From the NCBI RefSeq assembly GCF_000213055.1, contig NZ_CM001165.1:6503445-6567444 (forward strand): 64,000 bases of DNA. Direction: 5' to 3'. The translations under genes and the position numbers were made by a program. Every line of letters starts with the position of its first letter. Positions within the stretch are counted from its first letter, which is position 1. Below, piece by piece: positions 34,180 to 43,348 of this stretch. The stretch is from Streptomyces sp. Tu6071 (GTDB lineage: Bacteria; Actinomycetota; Actinomycetes; Streptomycetales; Streptomycetaceae). The notes under the pieces were generated by a model. It had not been told where the DNA came from, did no database searches, and saw nothing but the letters and a program-made list of their open reading frames with translations.

Positions 34180-34690
34180 CCGGCCTCCGCGAGCGGCCAC
34201 CCCGCGGGCCCGGCTCCCGGCTGACGGTCTTCGCACGGGTCAACTCCCGTTCGGCATATGCCAGATGACTGTACCGGTGGGTAACTCCGTGTCCACCCTG
34301 CGGACTTCACACCCCGCACCGCTGTGATCTTTTTCACCGCCCCCGCTGTCGACAACGGGCGGCGCCTGTGCAGGCGCCGCCCGTTCGGCATGTCCGGGGG
34401 CGCCCATGTGTCCCGGTTCATCGACAGGTGCGCGAAAATCTTCCCCCGCGGCGCCCGTCACTCCCGGCGACCCCGGCTGCGCTGCGTGATCGCCCGCCGC
34501 CCCCTCTTCCCGGAGCCTCCGCCGAGCGCGCACTAGTGTCGTCGCGAGCACCACGGCGTTACATCTTCCGCAGCTCCTGGCGCCACCTCCCCGCACGTCC
34601 GCACGCCCGGCATGTCCGGTGATTCCGTATGCCCGTACGTCGCGCACGTCCGCCGTCACCAGGGGCCGACAGCTCTGGAGAACGACCAGC
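34180..34690. other. Gap between the two solute-binding genes
   Basis: A 511-nt non-coding region. It holds a perfect 14-bp hairpin (34355-34384), some lower-GC sequence around 34255-34340 and, at its end, a copy of the leader seen before the first paralogue. No gene is supported. Confidence 0.5.
34355..34384 (+). terminator. Perfect 14-bp hairpin between the paralogues
   Basis: Positions 34355-34368 pair with 34371-34384 around TG. It probably ends the transcript of copy 1, although it lies 175 nt after the stop. Confidence 0.65.
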
Positions 34691-36295
34691 ATGAACCGCA
34701 AGACTTGGGTGCTGCCGTCCCTCATCGGCCTGCTCGCGCCCGTGCTCGCCGGCTGCGGCGGGCTGACGGGCTCGGACGACAAGGACAAGCCGATCGTCGT
34801 AGGCACCTCCGACGTCTTCTCCGTCAGCAAGGACATTCCCGCCCCCCTCGACCCGGCGTACTCCTACGACATCTCCTCCTGGAACCTGCTGCGGCAGACG
34901 GTCGAGCCCCTCATGCGCATCCCGCGCGGTGGTGGCGCGCCGACCCCCGAGGCCGCCCAGGAGTGCTCCTTCACCGACGCCGGGCAGCAGCGCTACGTCT
35001 GCAAGCTGCGCTCGGGCCTGCAGTTCTCCAACGGGCGCCCCATCACGTCGAAGACCTTCAAGTACTCGATCGAGCGCGTCGTCCGCATCAGCGCCGACTC
35101 GGGCGTCAAGTCCCTGCTCACCAACATCGACACCATCCAGACGCCGAGCGACCACGAGATCGTCTTCCTGCTCAAGACGCCGGACGCCACCTTCCCGTAC
35201 AAGCTCTCCACGCCGACGGCGGGGGCTGTCGACCCGGAGCTGTACCCGAAGGACAAGCTCCGCCCCGGCTTCACCCTCGACGGCTCCGGCCCGTACACGG
35301 TCAAGCTGGAGACCGAGGGCAGCACCATGACCAACGCCGCCTTCACGCGCAATCCGAAGTACAAGGGCAGCATCAAGGTCGAGAACGACCGCATCGACCT
35401 GCGCCCCTACAAGGACGGCAAGGGCCTCGGCGCCGCCGTCGCGGACGGCCAGATCGACATGGTCGTCAAGGGACTGACGACCGGTGAGTCCGAGAAGTGG
35501 CTCGCGGACCCGCCCGAGCACGTCGGGGTCACCGAACTGCCCGCGCTGGAGATCCGCTACCTCGCCTTCGACACCGACGACCCGCTGGTCACCAAGCCCG
35601 TCCGGCAGGCGATGGCCCACCTCATCGACCGCGGCCAGATCGCCTCGGAGGTCTACGGCACCTCCGCCGAACCGCTCTACTCGCTCGTGCCCCAGGGCGT
35701 CGCCGGGCACAGCAACTCCTTCTTCAACGTCTACGGCGAACCGAGCGTGTCCAAGGCGCGCAAGGTGCTGAGCGACGCCGGTGTCACGACCCCGGTCAAG
35801 CTCACCCTCAACTACGCGACGGACCACTACGGAGCGCGCACCAAGGGCGAGTTCGAGGTCCTCAAGAAGCAGCTCAACGCCTCGGGCCTCTTCGACGTGG
35901 ACATCAAGGGCCGTCCCTGGATCGTCCACAAGCCCGAGGAGCAGAAGGGCAAGTACGAGGTCTACGGGATGGGCTGGTTCCCCGACTTCCCCGACCCCGA
36001 CAGCTTCATCGCCCCCTTCCTCGACAAGCCGAACTTCCTCAACTCCCCTTACGACAACAAGCGGATACGCAAGGAACTCATCCCCGACTCGCGCCGCGCC
36101 GCCGACCGCCTCTCCACCGCCAACGGCAGCCTCCAGAAGATCCAGGACCTCGTCGCCGAGGACGTCCCCTTCCTGCCCCTGTGGCAGGGCAAGCAGTACG
36201 TCGCCGCGCGCGACGACATCACCGGCGTCGAATGGAGCCTCAGCGCCTCCTCGATCCTCCAGCTCTGGGAACTCGACCGCGGCGTGGGCAGCTGA
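34691..36295 (+). CDS. Peptide-type ABC solute-binding lipoprotein, copy 2
   Basis: A 534-residue paralogue of the preceding gene, with the same signal peptide start (MNRKTWVLP) and lipobox LAGC. Conserved blocks are LDPAYSYDISSWNLLRQTVEPLMRIP, FKYSIERVV, LDGSGPYTVKLE, KPVRQAMAHLIDRGQIAS, EPLYSLVPQGVAGHSNSFFN and WFPDFPDPDSFIAPFLDKPNFLNSPY. Divergence is spread over the whole mature domain, so the two copies probably differ in ligand. The Shine-Dalgarno GGAGAA is shared with copy 1. No transporter genes are adjacent. It is followed by a 17-bp terminator. Confidence 0.92.
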   Translation: MNRKTWVLPSLIGLLAPVLAGCGGLTGSDDKDKPIVVGTSDVFSVSKDIPAPLDPAYSYDISSWNLLRQTVEPLMRIPRGGGAPTPEAAQECSFTDAGQQRYVCKLRSGLQFSNGRPITSKTFKYSIERVVRISADSGVKSLLTNIDTIQTPSDHEIVFLLKTPDATFPYKLSTPTAGAVDPELYPKDKLRPGFTLDGSGPYTVKLETEGSTMTNAAFTRNPKYKGSIKVENDRIDLRPYKDGKGLGAAVADGQIDMVVKGLTTGESEKWLADPPEHVGVTELPALEIRYLAFDTDDPLVTKPVRQAMAHLIDRGQIASEVYGTSAEPLYSLVPQGVAGHSNSFFNVYGEPSVSKARKVLSDAGVTTPVKLTLNYATDHYGARTKGEFEVLKKQLNASGLFDVDIKGRPWIVHKPEEQKGKYEVYGMGWFPDFPDPDSFIAPFLDKPNFLNSPYDNKRIRKELIPDSRRAADRLSTANGSLQKIQDLVAEDVPFLPLWQGKQYVAARDDITGVEWSLSASSILQLWELDRGVGS

Positions 36296-36311
36296 GCCAC
36301 CGCGCACACGG

Positions 36312-36348
36312 ACGGCGGCCCGCCCCGGACACCGGGGCGGGCCGCCGT
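36312..36348. terminator. Perfect 17-bp bidirectional terminator
   Basis: Positions 36312-36328 pair with 36332-36348 around ACA, between the converging solute-binding and response-regulator genes. Confidence 0.85.
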
Positions 36349-36379
36349 ACGCGCGAGGTCCCGCGTCGTACCCGAGAGG

Positions 36380-37051
36380 TCACTGCCCGCCCGGCCGCAC
36401 CAGCCCGCTCTCGTACGCGAACACCGCCGCCTGCACCCGGTCCCGCAGGCCCAGCTTCGTGAGCACGTGCCCCACGTGCGTCTTCACGGTCGTCTCGCTC
36501 ACGAACAGGTCCGCCGCGATCTCCGCGTTCGACAGGCCCCGCGCCACGAGCTTGAGGACCTCCACCTCCCGCTCCGTGAGCGTCTGGAGGGTGCTCGGCG
36601 GCTGCTCCTCGCCGGAGGGCAGGTGCCCCGCGTACTTGTCGAGCAGCCGCCGCGTCACGCTCGGCGCGAGCATCGCCTCGCCGCTCGCCACCACCCGGAT
36701 CGCCTGCACCAGCTCGTGCGCGGGCGCGTCCTTGAGCAGGAAGCCGCTGGCCCCCGCCCGCAGCGCCTCCACGACGTACTCGTCGAGGTCGAAGGTCGTC
36801 AGCACCAGCACCTTGACCGGGCCGTCCCGCTCCGGCCCCGTGATCTGCCGCGTCGCCTCGACGCCGTCCATCCGGGGCATGCGGATGTCCATGAGCACCA
36901 CGTCCGGCTGGAGTGCCCGCACCTGGTCGAGCGCCTGCACCCCGTCCCCGGCCTCGCCCACCACCGCCACATCGGGCTCGGCCTCCAGGATCATCCGGAA
37001 GCCGGTGCGCAGCAGCGGCTGGTCGTCCACCAGGAGGACACGGATCGCCAC
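36380..37051 (-). CDS. LuxR/NarL-type response regulator
   Basis: A 223-residue response regulator. The receiver domain has Asp9-Asp10, phosphoacceptor Asp55 (LMDIRMPRMDG), Thr85 and Lys107 (FLLKDAP). The C-terminal LuxR helix-turn-helix reads LTEREVEVLKLVARGLSNAEIAADLFVSETTVKTHVGHVL. It is a complete NarL-family regulator. The GTG start has AGGAGA upstream. No histidine kinase gene is adjacent, so its partner is elsewhere or it is an orphan. Its target genes cannot be inferred. Confidence 0.93.
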   Translation of the reverse strand: MAIRVLLVDDQPLLRTGFRMILEAEPDVAVVGEAGDGVQALDQVRALQPDVVLMDIRMPRMDGVEATRQITGPERDGPVKVLVLTTFDLDEYVVEALRAGASGFLLKDAPAHELVQAIRVVASGEAMLAPSVTRRLLDKYAGHLPSGEEQPPSTLQTLTEREVEVLKLVARGLSNAEIAADLFVSETTVKTHVGHVLTKLGLRDRVQAAVFAYESGLVRPGGQ

Positions 37052-37121
37052 GGGAAGTCTCCTTCGTTAGCCCCGGGCCATTGTGCCCTGCGGCCGGAAG
37101 CGGTACGGGGCCGGTACGGGA

Positions 37122-38216
37122 TCAGGCCCCGGCGCCCGGCGCGGGCGCCTCCCCGGCCGCGCGGACCGGCAGCGGGTACGGCGGGGGAGTGCCGCCGAAC
37201 TCCGGGCACACCGCGCGGTGGTCGCACCAGCCGCACAGCTTCGAGGGGCGCGGACGCCAGTCCCCGCTCGCCGTCGCCTCCTCGATCGCCTGCCACAGCG
37301 CGTGCAGCTTCCGCTCGACGCGCTCCAGGTCCCCGGGGACCGGGTCGTACGTGAGCACGTCGCCGCTGCCGAGGTAGACGAGCTGGAGCCGCCGCGGCAC
37401 GACGCCCTTCAGGCGCCACACCACGAGCGCGTAGAACTTCATCTGGAAGAGCGCGCCCTCCGCGTACTGCGGGCGCGGTGCCTTGCCTGTCTTGTAGTCG
37501 ACGATGCGGACGTCCCCGGTCCCCGGCGCGATGTCGACGCGGTCGATGATCCCGCGCAGGCGCAGGCCGGAGTCGAGCGAGGTCTCCACGAACATCTCGC
37601 GCTCGGCGGGCTCCAGGCGGGTGGGGTCCTCCAGCGTGAACCACCGCTCGACGAGCCGCTCGGCCGAGGCGAGCCAGCGCGCGAGCCGCTCCCCGGCCGT
37701 GCCCTCCGCGCCGTCCCCGTCCCCGTCCGCCGCGGCCACCGCGGTGAACAACGCGTCGAGTTCAGGGCGCGCCGCGCGCAGCTTCTCCCACTGCCCCGGG
37801 AGCAGGGCCGTGGCCCGCTCCGCCGTGCGCTCGGCGGCCGGGGCGTCGAAGAGCCGCTCCAGGACCGCGTGCACGAGCGTGCCCCGCGTCGCCGCCTCGC
37901 TCGGCTTCTCGGGCAGCCGGTCGATGACACGGAAGCGGTAGAGCAGCGGGCACTGCATGAAGTCGCTCGCGCGCGAGGGCGAGAGCGAGGAAGGGGGAGC
38001 GGGCGGCCTCGGCGCCGGTACGGGCACGGCCGCCGGTGGTACGGAAACGGGGGCCCCCGTCGCCACGGAACCAGGGGCCTCCGCCGGTACGGAAACGGGC
38101 GCCGCCGAACCGGGCGACACGCCCTCCTCCGCCGGGACCGCCCCCGTGACCCCGCTCCCGCCGTCGCCCGTCCCCCGGGCCTCCGGCACCGACGCCTGAA
38201 CCGCGCTGCTCTCCAT
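37122..38216 (-). CDS. RecB family PD-(D/E)XK nuclease with iron-sulfur cluster
   Basis: A 364-residue protein with a low-complexity Pro/Val/Ala-rich N-terminus (about 1-80) and a RecB/AddB-type nuclease domain. LSPSRASDFMQCPLLYRFR holds the first cluster cysteine, RGTLVHAVLERLF the active-site histidine, RGIIDRVDI and IVDYKTGK (about 238-244) the D and K catalytic residues, and CGWCDHRAVCPEF the last three cysteines. Four cysteines in this arrangement bind a 4Fe-4S cluster in AddB and Cas4. There are no CRISPR or cas genes in the window, so a DNA repair role is more likely. The ATG at 38216 is chosen for the divergent arrangement; the open frame upstream is a shadow of the S2P gene. Confidence 0.9.
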   Translation of the reverse strand: MESSAVQASVPEARGTGDGGSGVTGAVPAEEGVSPGSAAPVSVPAEAPGSVATGAPVSVPPAAVPVPAPRPPAPPSSLSPSRASDFMQCPLLYRFRVIDRLPEKPSEAATRGTLVHAVLERLFDAPAAERTAERATALLPGQWEKLRAARPELDALFTAVAAADGDGDGAEGTAGERLARWLASAERLVERWFTLEDPTRLEPAEREMFVETSLDSGLRLRGIIDRVDIAPGTGDVRIVDYKTGKAPRPQYAEGALFQMKFYALVVWRLKGVVPRRLQLVYLGSGDVLTYDPVPGDLERVERKLHALWQAIEEATASGDWRPRPSKLCGWCDHRAVCPEFGGTPPPYPLPVRAAGEAPAPGAGA

Positions 38217-38300
38217 GACCCCCGACCCTACGGCCCCGTACCGACATCCCGCCGCATACCATCGACCCAGCCAAGGCACCGACGAGGGGAACGTTTCACC

Positions 38301-39554
38301 GTGGACGAACGCGGCGAGAACGGGCAAGCGCCCACCGGGGGTCCCGGCGGTCGCCCGCCCGCCCCGCACGGGCCGCCCCGCAAACGTCCCGCGCGCGAGC
38401 CGGGGGAACCGGGCAACGGCTTCCTCGTGGGGCGCCCCTTCGGCGTACCGGTGTACGTCGCGCCGAGCTGGTTCCTCGTCGCCGCGCTCATCACCTGGGT
38501 CTTCGGCGGCCAGCTCGACCGCGTCCTGCCCGAACTCGGCGCCGTCCGCTACCTCGTCTCGCTCTTCTTCGCCCTCGCGTTCTACGCCTCCGTCCTCGTC
38601 CACGAACTCGCCCACACCGTCGCTGCCCTCCGCTTCGGCCTGCCCGTGCGCCGCATCCAGCTCCAGTTCTTCGGCGGCGTCTCGGAGATCGAGAAGGAGA
38701 GCGAACGCCCCGGACGCGAATTCGTCCTCGCCTTCGTCGGCCCGCTCCTCTCCCTCGTCCTCGCCGCCGTCTTCTACGGCCTCCTGTACGCGGTCGAGCC
38801 GGGCACCGTCCCCGGCGTGCTCGTCGCCGGGCTGATGATCTCCAACCTCATCGTCGCCGTCTTCAACCTGCTCCCCGGGCTGCCGCTCGACGGCGGCCGG
38901 ATGCTGCGCGCGGTCGTCTGGAAGTGCACGGGCAGCGCGATGAAGGGCAGCGTCGCCGCCGCCTGGGCCGGGCGCGGACTCGCCGTCGCCGTCCTGATCG
39001 GGCTCCCGCTGCTCACCCAGTCGGACCTCCTCGGCGACGCCCCCGAGACCGTGAGCGCCACCGACACCGTCTTCGACGCGCTGCTCGCCGCGATCCTCGC
39101 CGCCATCATCTGGACCGGCGCGGGCAACGGCCTGCGCATGGCCCGGCTCCGCGAGCACCTGCCCGCGCTGCGCGTGCGCACCCTCACCCGCCGCGCCATC
39201 CCCGTCGAGGGCACGACCCCGCTCTCCGAGGCGCTGCGCCGCGCCAACGAGGCGGGCGCCCGCGCGCTCGTCGTCGTCGACGGGTACGGCACACCGCAGG
39301 CCCTCGTCCGCGAGAGCGGCATCGTCGCCGTGCCCGAGCACCGCCGCCCCTGGGTCGCCGTCTCGACCCTCGCCCAGGACCTCACCGACGACCTGCGCGT
39401 CTCCGCCGAACTCGGCGGCGAGGAACTGCTGGAGCGGCTGCGCGCCCACCCGGCCAGCGAGTACCTCGTCGTCGAGGAGACCGGCGAGATCTACGGGGTC
39501 CTCTCCGCCGCCGACGTCGACCGCGCCTTCGTACGGGCCATGGCGCGGCCCTGA
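38301..39554 (+). CDS. Site-2 protease (M50) with CBS domains
   Basis: A 417-residue integral membrane metalloprotease of the SpoIVFB-like S2P group. The zinc motif is HELAH (His101-Glu102...His105) and the third ligand is Asp197 in NLLPGLPLDGGR. About six hydrophobic segments are visible between residues 50 and 285, followed by a pair of CBS-like modules (LTRRAIPVEGTTPLSEALRRANEAGARALVVVD and AHPASEYLVVEETGEIYGVLSAADVDRAF). It cuts substrates within the membrane, and CBS domains may sense nucleotides. The GTG start has GAGGGGA upstream. Divergent from the nuclease gene, 84 nt apart. Substrate unknown. Confidence 0.92.
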   Translation: MDERGENGQAPTGGPGGRPPAPHGPPRKRPAREPGEPGNGFLVGRPFGVPVYVAPSWFLVAALITWVFGGQLDRVLPELGAVRYLVSLFFALAFYASVLVHELAHTVAALRFGLPVRRIQLQFFGGVSEIEKESERPGREFVLAFVGPLLSLVLAAVFYGLLYAVEPGTVPGVLVAGLMISNLIVAVFNLLPGLPLDGGRMLRAVVWKCTGSAMKGSVAAAWAGRGLAVAVLIGLPLLTQSDLLGDAPETVSATDTVFDALLAAILAAIIWTGAGNGLRMARLREHLPALRVRTLTRRAIPVEGTTPLSEALRRANEAGARALVVVDGYGTPQALVRESGIVAVPEHRRPWVAVSTLAQDLTDDLRVSAELGGEELLERLRAHPASEYLVVEETGEIYGVLSAADVDRAFVRAMARP

Positions 39555-39594
39555 GCCCCCGAAGGGGCCGGTCGGGTGGACCCGCGGGGGCCGG

Positions 39595-39600
39595 TAGGCT
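39595..39600 (+). promoter_or_regulatory. -10 box of a probably leaderless trmI mRNA
   Basis: TAGGCT lies 7 nt before the ATG at 39608 and no Shine-Dalgarno sequence is visible. Confidence 0.5.
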
Positions 39601-39607
39601 TGCGCCC

Positions 39608-40501
39608 ATGTCCGAACCGACCGGTGCCGCCCGCCGACGCGGGCCCTTCAAGGTCGGGGATCAGGTACAGCTCACCGACCCCAAGGGCCGCCACTACACC
39701 TTCACGCTCGAAGCCGGGAAGAACTTCCACACCCACAAGGGTTCCTTCCCGCACGACGAGCTGATCGGCTCCCCCGAAGGCAGCGTGGTCCGCACCACGG
39801 GGAACGTCGCCTATCTCGCGCTGCGCCCCCTGCTCCCCGACTTCGTCCTGTCCATGCCCCGCGGGGCTGCCGTCGTCTATCCCAAGGACGCCGGGCAGAT
39901 CATCGCCTTCGCCGACATCTTCCCCGGCGCGCGCGTCGTCGAGGCGGGCGTGGGCTCGGGCTCGCTGAGCGCCTTCCTGCTGCGCGCCATCGGCGACCAC
40001 GGGATGCTGCACAGCTACGAGCGGCGTGCCGACTTCGCGGAGATCGCGCAGGGCAACGTGGAGCGCTACTTCGGCGGCCCGCACCCCGCCTGGGAACTCA
40101 CCGTCGGGGACCTCCAGGACCACCTGAGCGACACCGAGGTCGACCGCGTCGTCCTCGACATGCTCGCGCCCTGGGAGTGCCTGGAGGCCGTCTCCAAGGC
40201 GCTCGTGCCCGGCGGCATCCTGTGCTGCTACGTGGCGACGACGACGCAGCTCTCGCGCACCGTCGAGACGATCCGCGAACACGGCTGCTTCGCCGAGCCG
40301 CAGCCGTGGGAGTCGATGATCCGCAACTGGCACGTCGAGGGCCTCGCGGTCCGCCCCGACCACCGCATGATCGGCCACACCGGCTTCCTCGTCACCGCCC
40401 GCCGCCTCGCCGACGGCGTCGAACCCCCCATGCGCCGCCGCCGCCCCGCGAAGGGCGCCTACGGAGACGACTACGAGGGTCCGGGCAGCGGCAGCCGCTG
40501 A
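39608..40501 (+). CDS. trmI: tRNA (adenine-58-N1)-methyltransferase TrmI
   Basis: A 297-residue SAM-dependent methyltransferase that makes m1A58 in the tRNA T loop. N-terminal beta domain (FKVGDQVQLTDPKGRHYTFTL, THKGSFPHDELIGSPEGSVV) and Rossmann domain with FPGARVVEAGVGSGSLSAFLLRAIG (SAM motif I) and VDRVVLDMLAPWECLEAV. It matches the actinobacterial Rv2118c type, which is also encoded next to the proteasomal ATPase gene. The C-terminal tail is basic and low complexity. Confidence 0.95.
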   Translation: MSEPTGAARRRGPFKVGDQVQLTDPKGRHYTFTLEAGKNFHTHKGSFPHDELIGSPEGSVVRTTGNVAYLALRPLLPDFVLSMPRGAAVVYPKDAGQIIAFADIFPGARVVEAGVGSGSLSAFLLRAIGDHGMLHSYERRADFAEIAQGNVERYFGGPHPAWELTVGDLQDHLSDTEVDRVVLDMLAPWECLEAVSKALVPGGILCCYVATTTQLSRTVETIREHGCFAEPQPWESMIRNWHVEGLAVRPDHRMIGHTGFLVTARRLADGVEPPMRRRRPAKGAYGDDYEGPGSGSR

Positions 40502-40517
40502 CCCCTTTCGCTCCACC

Positions 40518-40551
40518 CCCCCGCAGGAAGGGCTTCCTCCTCCTGCGGGGG
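40518..40551 (+). terminator. 11-bp hairpin after trmI
   Basis: CCCCCGCAGGA (40518-40528) pairs with TCCTGCGGGGG (40541-40551). Purine-rich low-complexity sequence follows to about 40620. Confidence 0.75.
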
Positions 40552-40686
40552 CAGGGGGCAAGGGGCAGGGGGCAGGCGGGCGGAGCCCCCGAGGGCGCCC
40601 CCGCGCGAGGAAGGGCGCCCCGCGCGAGCGGCGGGCGCACGGCGGGGCCACCCCCGCCCTGTCCCACCCCTGTGAGGTATGGCACG

Positions 40687-41352
40687 ATGCCGACCACCCC
40701 ACCGGCACGCGCCCACAGCGGGAGACACACCCTCGTGCAGCACTCCGTCAAACCGGAACTCGCCCACACCCGCACCACCCCTCTGCACTGGCTCGCCGTC
40801 GCCGCGGCGCTCTGCGCGGTGATCTCCCTCTCCTCGGTGTTCCAGCCCGGCGAGGCCGACGCCACCACGCACCACGCGCCCGCCGCCGCGCCCTCGGCCC
40901 ACGCGCCGGCCCGCCCGGTGCCCGCACCGGACGCCGCGCTCGCCACGTACCCGCTCACCTGCCCCGCCCCGCCCGGCGAGAAGGCGGAGCCGCCGACGCT
41001 CGCCTCCCACGTCGCGGGCGACCTCGACGGGGACGGCAGCCCCGAGACCGTCGCGCTCGTCCACTGCGCGGCCGGCTCCGGCAATCCGCCCGAGGGCCTC
41101 TACGTCCTCACCCGGACGGCGGCGAAGAAGAAGCCCCGCGTCGTCGCGACCCTCCTCGACCCCACCGAGCAGCGCACCGTCAAGGGCCTCACGATCCACC
41201 GCGGCGAGGTGCGCGCGAGCCTCCTCGGCTACTCCAGCCTGGACGTCCCGCGCTGCTGCCCCGACGTCCACCAGTCCACGGCCTGGGCCTGGCACGGGAA
41301 CCGCTTCACCCGCGGCAGCCCCGGCGCCGCCGCGGGCGACGGCCTCGCCTGA
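40687..41352 (+). CDS. Membrane-anchored or secreted hypothetical protein
   Basis: A 221-residue protein with one hydrophobic segment (LHWLAVAAALCAVISLSSVF, about residues 33-52), an Ala/Pro/His-rich linker and an extracellular domain with DLDGDGSPETVALVHC, which resembles a VCBS/EF-like D-x-D-x-D calcium loop, plus CCPDVH. Whether the hydrophobic segment is an anchor or a signal peptide is not clear. The ATG at 40687 has GAGGT 8 nt upstream; a GTG at 40735 is an alternative. I do not recognise a named family. Similar proteins occur between trmI and arc in Streptomyces as far as I recall. Confidence 0.75.
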   Translation: MPTTPPARAHSGRHTLVQHSVKPELAHTRTTPLHWLAVAAALCAVISLSSVFQPGEADATTHHAPAAAPSAHAPARPVPAPDAALATYPLTCPAPPGEKAEPPTLASHVAGDLDGDGSPETVALVHCAAGSGNPPEGLYVLTRTAAKKKPRVVATLLDPTEQRTVKGLTIHRGEVRASLLGYSSLDVPRCCPDVHQSTAWAWHGNRFTRGSPGAAAGDGLA

Positions 41353-41441
41353 ACCCGCGTCAGCCCGTCCCGGCATGCGGCCCGCTCCGCCGCGGGTGAC
41401 GATGGGCCCCGTCCGTCGTCGTCCCGGTCAGGAGCCCCGCC

Positions 41442-42809
41442 ATGTCCCCTCCGCGCGTACTGGTGATCGGCGCGGGCTTCGCAGGGGTCGAGTGTCTGCA
41501 CCGGCTGGAGCGGACGCTCCGCCCGGAGGAAGCGGAACTCGTCCTCGTCTCGCCCGAGGACTACCAGCTGTACCTCCCGCTGCTCCCGCACGTCGCCGCG
41601 GGCCTGCTCACGCCCCAGTCCATCGCGGTGTCGCTCCGCCGCCGCCTGCGCCGCACCCGGTACGCCCCGGGCATCGCCGTCGGCGTCGACCACGAGCGGC
41701 GGCACGTCACCGTACGCACCCCCGAGGGACACGAGCGCGCGCTGCGCTACGACATCCTGCTCCTCGCCGCCGGCAGCACGACGCGCCTCCTCGGCATCCC
41801 GGGGGTGCGTGAACACGCCCTCGGCATGAAGACCCTCGCCCAGGCCGCCTACCTGCGTGACCACGTCATCGGCCAGCTCGACGCCGCCGCGGTCGCCACC
41901 GATCCCGCCGAACGCGCCGAACGCCTGCGCTTCCTCGTCGTCGGCGGCGGCTACGCGGGCACCGAGACCGCCGCCTCGCTCCAGCTCCTCACCAGCGCCG
42001 CCGTGCGCCGCTTCCCGCGCCTCGACCCGGCCGAGCTGAGCTGGCACCTCGTCGACATCGCCCCGCGCCTGCTCCCCGAGATCGGCGAGCGCCTCGGCGA
42101 CGACGCCCTGCGCGCTCTCCGTGCGCGCGGCATCGAGATCTCGCTCGGCACGAGCGTCGCCCGGCTCACCCCGCGCTCCGTCGAGCTGACGGACGGCCGG
42201 GTCCTGCCCACCCGCACGCTCGTGTGGACGGCCGGGGTCGCGGCGAGCCCGCTCATGACGACCGTCGAGACGGAACTGGCGCGCGGTCGGCTCGTGACGA
42301 CGGCCGAGATGGCCGTGCCCGGCGCACAGGGGGTCTTCGCCGTCGGGGACGCCGCCGCCGTGCCCGACCTCGCCAAGGGCGGCGACGCGGTCACCCCGCC
42401 CACGGCCCAGCACTCGCAGCGGCAGGGCAAGGCGGTCGCGTACAACATCGCGGCCCGGCTGCGCGGCACAGCGCCCCGCCCCTACTACCACCGCGACCTC
42501 GGCCTCGTAGTGGACCTGGGCGACAAGTACGCGGTCTCCCGGCCGCTCGGCATCGGGCTCACGGGGCTGCCCGCCCAGGCGGTGGCGCGCGGCTACCACC
42601 TCGCGGCGCTCCCGACCCTGACCGCCCGCGCCCGCGTCCTCGTCAACTGGACGCTCAAGGCGGCCACCGGGGACGACTTCGTCAGCACCGGCTTCCAGCG
42701 CGGCCGTCCCGCGACCCTCCCGCAGTTCGAGCACGCGGAGCTGTACGGGGGCGGGGGAGCAAACGCCGCGCCCCCGGAGCCGGGCGCCGCGCCCCCGGAG
42801 CCGGAGTGA
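41442..42809 (+). CDS. NDH-2 type NAD(P)/FAD-dependent oxidoreductase
   Basis: A 455-residue pyridine-nucleotide-disulfide-type flavoprotein of the type II NADH dehydrogenase family, without cysteine redox motif. FAD motif VLVIGAGFAGVE (residues 6-17), NAD motif FLVVGGGYAGTE near 167, FAVGDAAAVPD (FAD ribityl contact) and the C-terminal amphipathic part that can bind the membrane. It would pass electrons from NADH to menaquinone. AGGAG lies 7 nt before the ATG. The last 20 residues are Ala/Pro/Glu repeats. It converges with the ferredoxin gene. Confidence 0.92.
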   Translation: MSPPRVLVIGAGFAGVECLHRLERTLRPEEAELVLVSPEDYQLYLPLLPHVAAGLLTPQSIAVSLRRRLRRTRYAPGIAVGVDHERRHVTVRTPEGHERALRYDILLLAAGSTTRLLGIPGVREHALGMKTLAQAAYLRDHVIGQLDAAAVATDPAERAERLRFLVVGGGYAGTETAASLQLLTSAAVRRFPRLDPAELSWHLVDIAPRLLPEIGERLGDDALRALRARGIEISLGTSVARLTPRSVELTDGRVLPTRTLVWTAGVAASPLMTTVETELARGRLVTTAEMAVPGAQGVFAVGDAAAVPDLAKGGDAVTPPTAQHSQRQGKAVAYNIAARLRGTAPRPYYHRDLGLVVDLGDKYAVSRPLGIGLTGLPAQAVARGYHLAALPTLTARARVLVNWTLKAATGDDFVSTGFQRGRPATLPQFEHAELYGGGGANAAPPEPGAAPPEPE

Positions 42810-42860
42810 GGCCGGCCCCGTACGTCCGCGGACGCGCCGCGCACGGCCGCCCGGGGGAAC

Positions 42861-43181
42861 TCAGCCCGCGTCCGCCTCCGGCCCGTAGACCTCCACGCGG
42901 TCCGTCACCCGGCGGACGTGGATGCACTCGCCGGGGCACTCCTTGGCCGAGTCCGCGACGTCCCGGAGCAGCGGCAGCGGGACACGCGTGGTCGCGCCGG
43001 GGGCCTGGAGGAGTTCGTCGTCGCCGCTCTTGACGTACGCGAGCCCGTCGATGTCCAGCTCGAAGACCTCGGGCGCGTACTGCGCGCAGATGCCGTCGCC
43101 CGTGCACAGGTCCTGGTCGATCCAGACCTCCAGCGGTTCGTCCTCCCGCGCCGCGAGCCCGGACTCCTGCTGTGCGGTCAT
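42861..43181 (-). CDS. fdx: 3Fe-4S type ferredoxin
   Basis: A 106-residue ferredoxin. Cys26 and Cys32 (DLCTGDGIC) and Cys82 (AKECPGEC) fit the three-cysteine ligand pattern of single-cluster ferredoxins that serve P450s and other oxidoreductases; Cys86 is an extra. YAPEVFELD is typical. A ferredoxin gene adjacent to arc/mpa is common in actinobacteria. It diverges from arc with a 234-nt gap. Whether it serves the neighbouring oxidoreductase is unknown. Confidence 0.9.
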   Translation of the reverse strand: MTAQQESGLAAREDEPLEVWIDQDLCTGDGICAQYAPEVFELDIDGLAYVKSGDDELLQAPGATTRVPLPLLRDVADSAKECPGECIHVRRVTDRVEVYGPEADAG

Positions 43182-43348
43182 GTTTCCTGCCGTTTCCTCT
43201 GCGTGAAGCCCGCCACCGTCAAGGGGCGTTGAACACCTCGACGATACAACCGGGCCGCTTCATCGGGGGATGGGTGGGTATTCCCCTCGGGAGAGGGAGA
43301 GCGCAAGGGTGAACATCGGACACGCCCCACCGTCTTTTTGATCTAGGG

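Noticed and set aside
40552-40640. Purine-rich AGGGGCA repeats as a regulatory element
   Set aside because: Low-complexity sequence behind the trmI terminator; no symmetric or conserved pattern beyond base bias.
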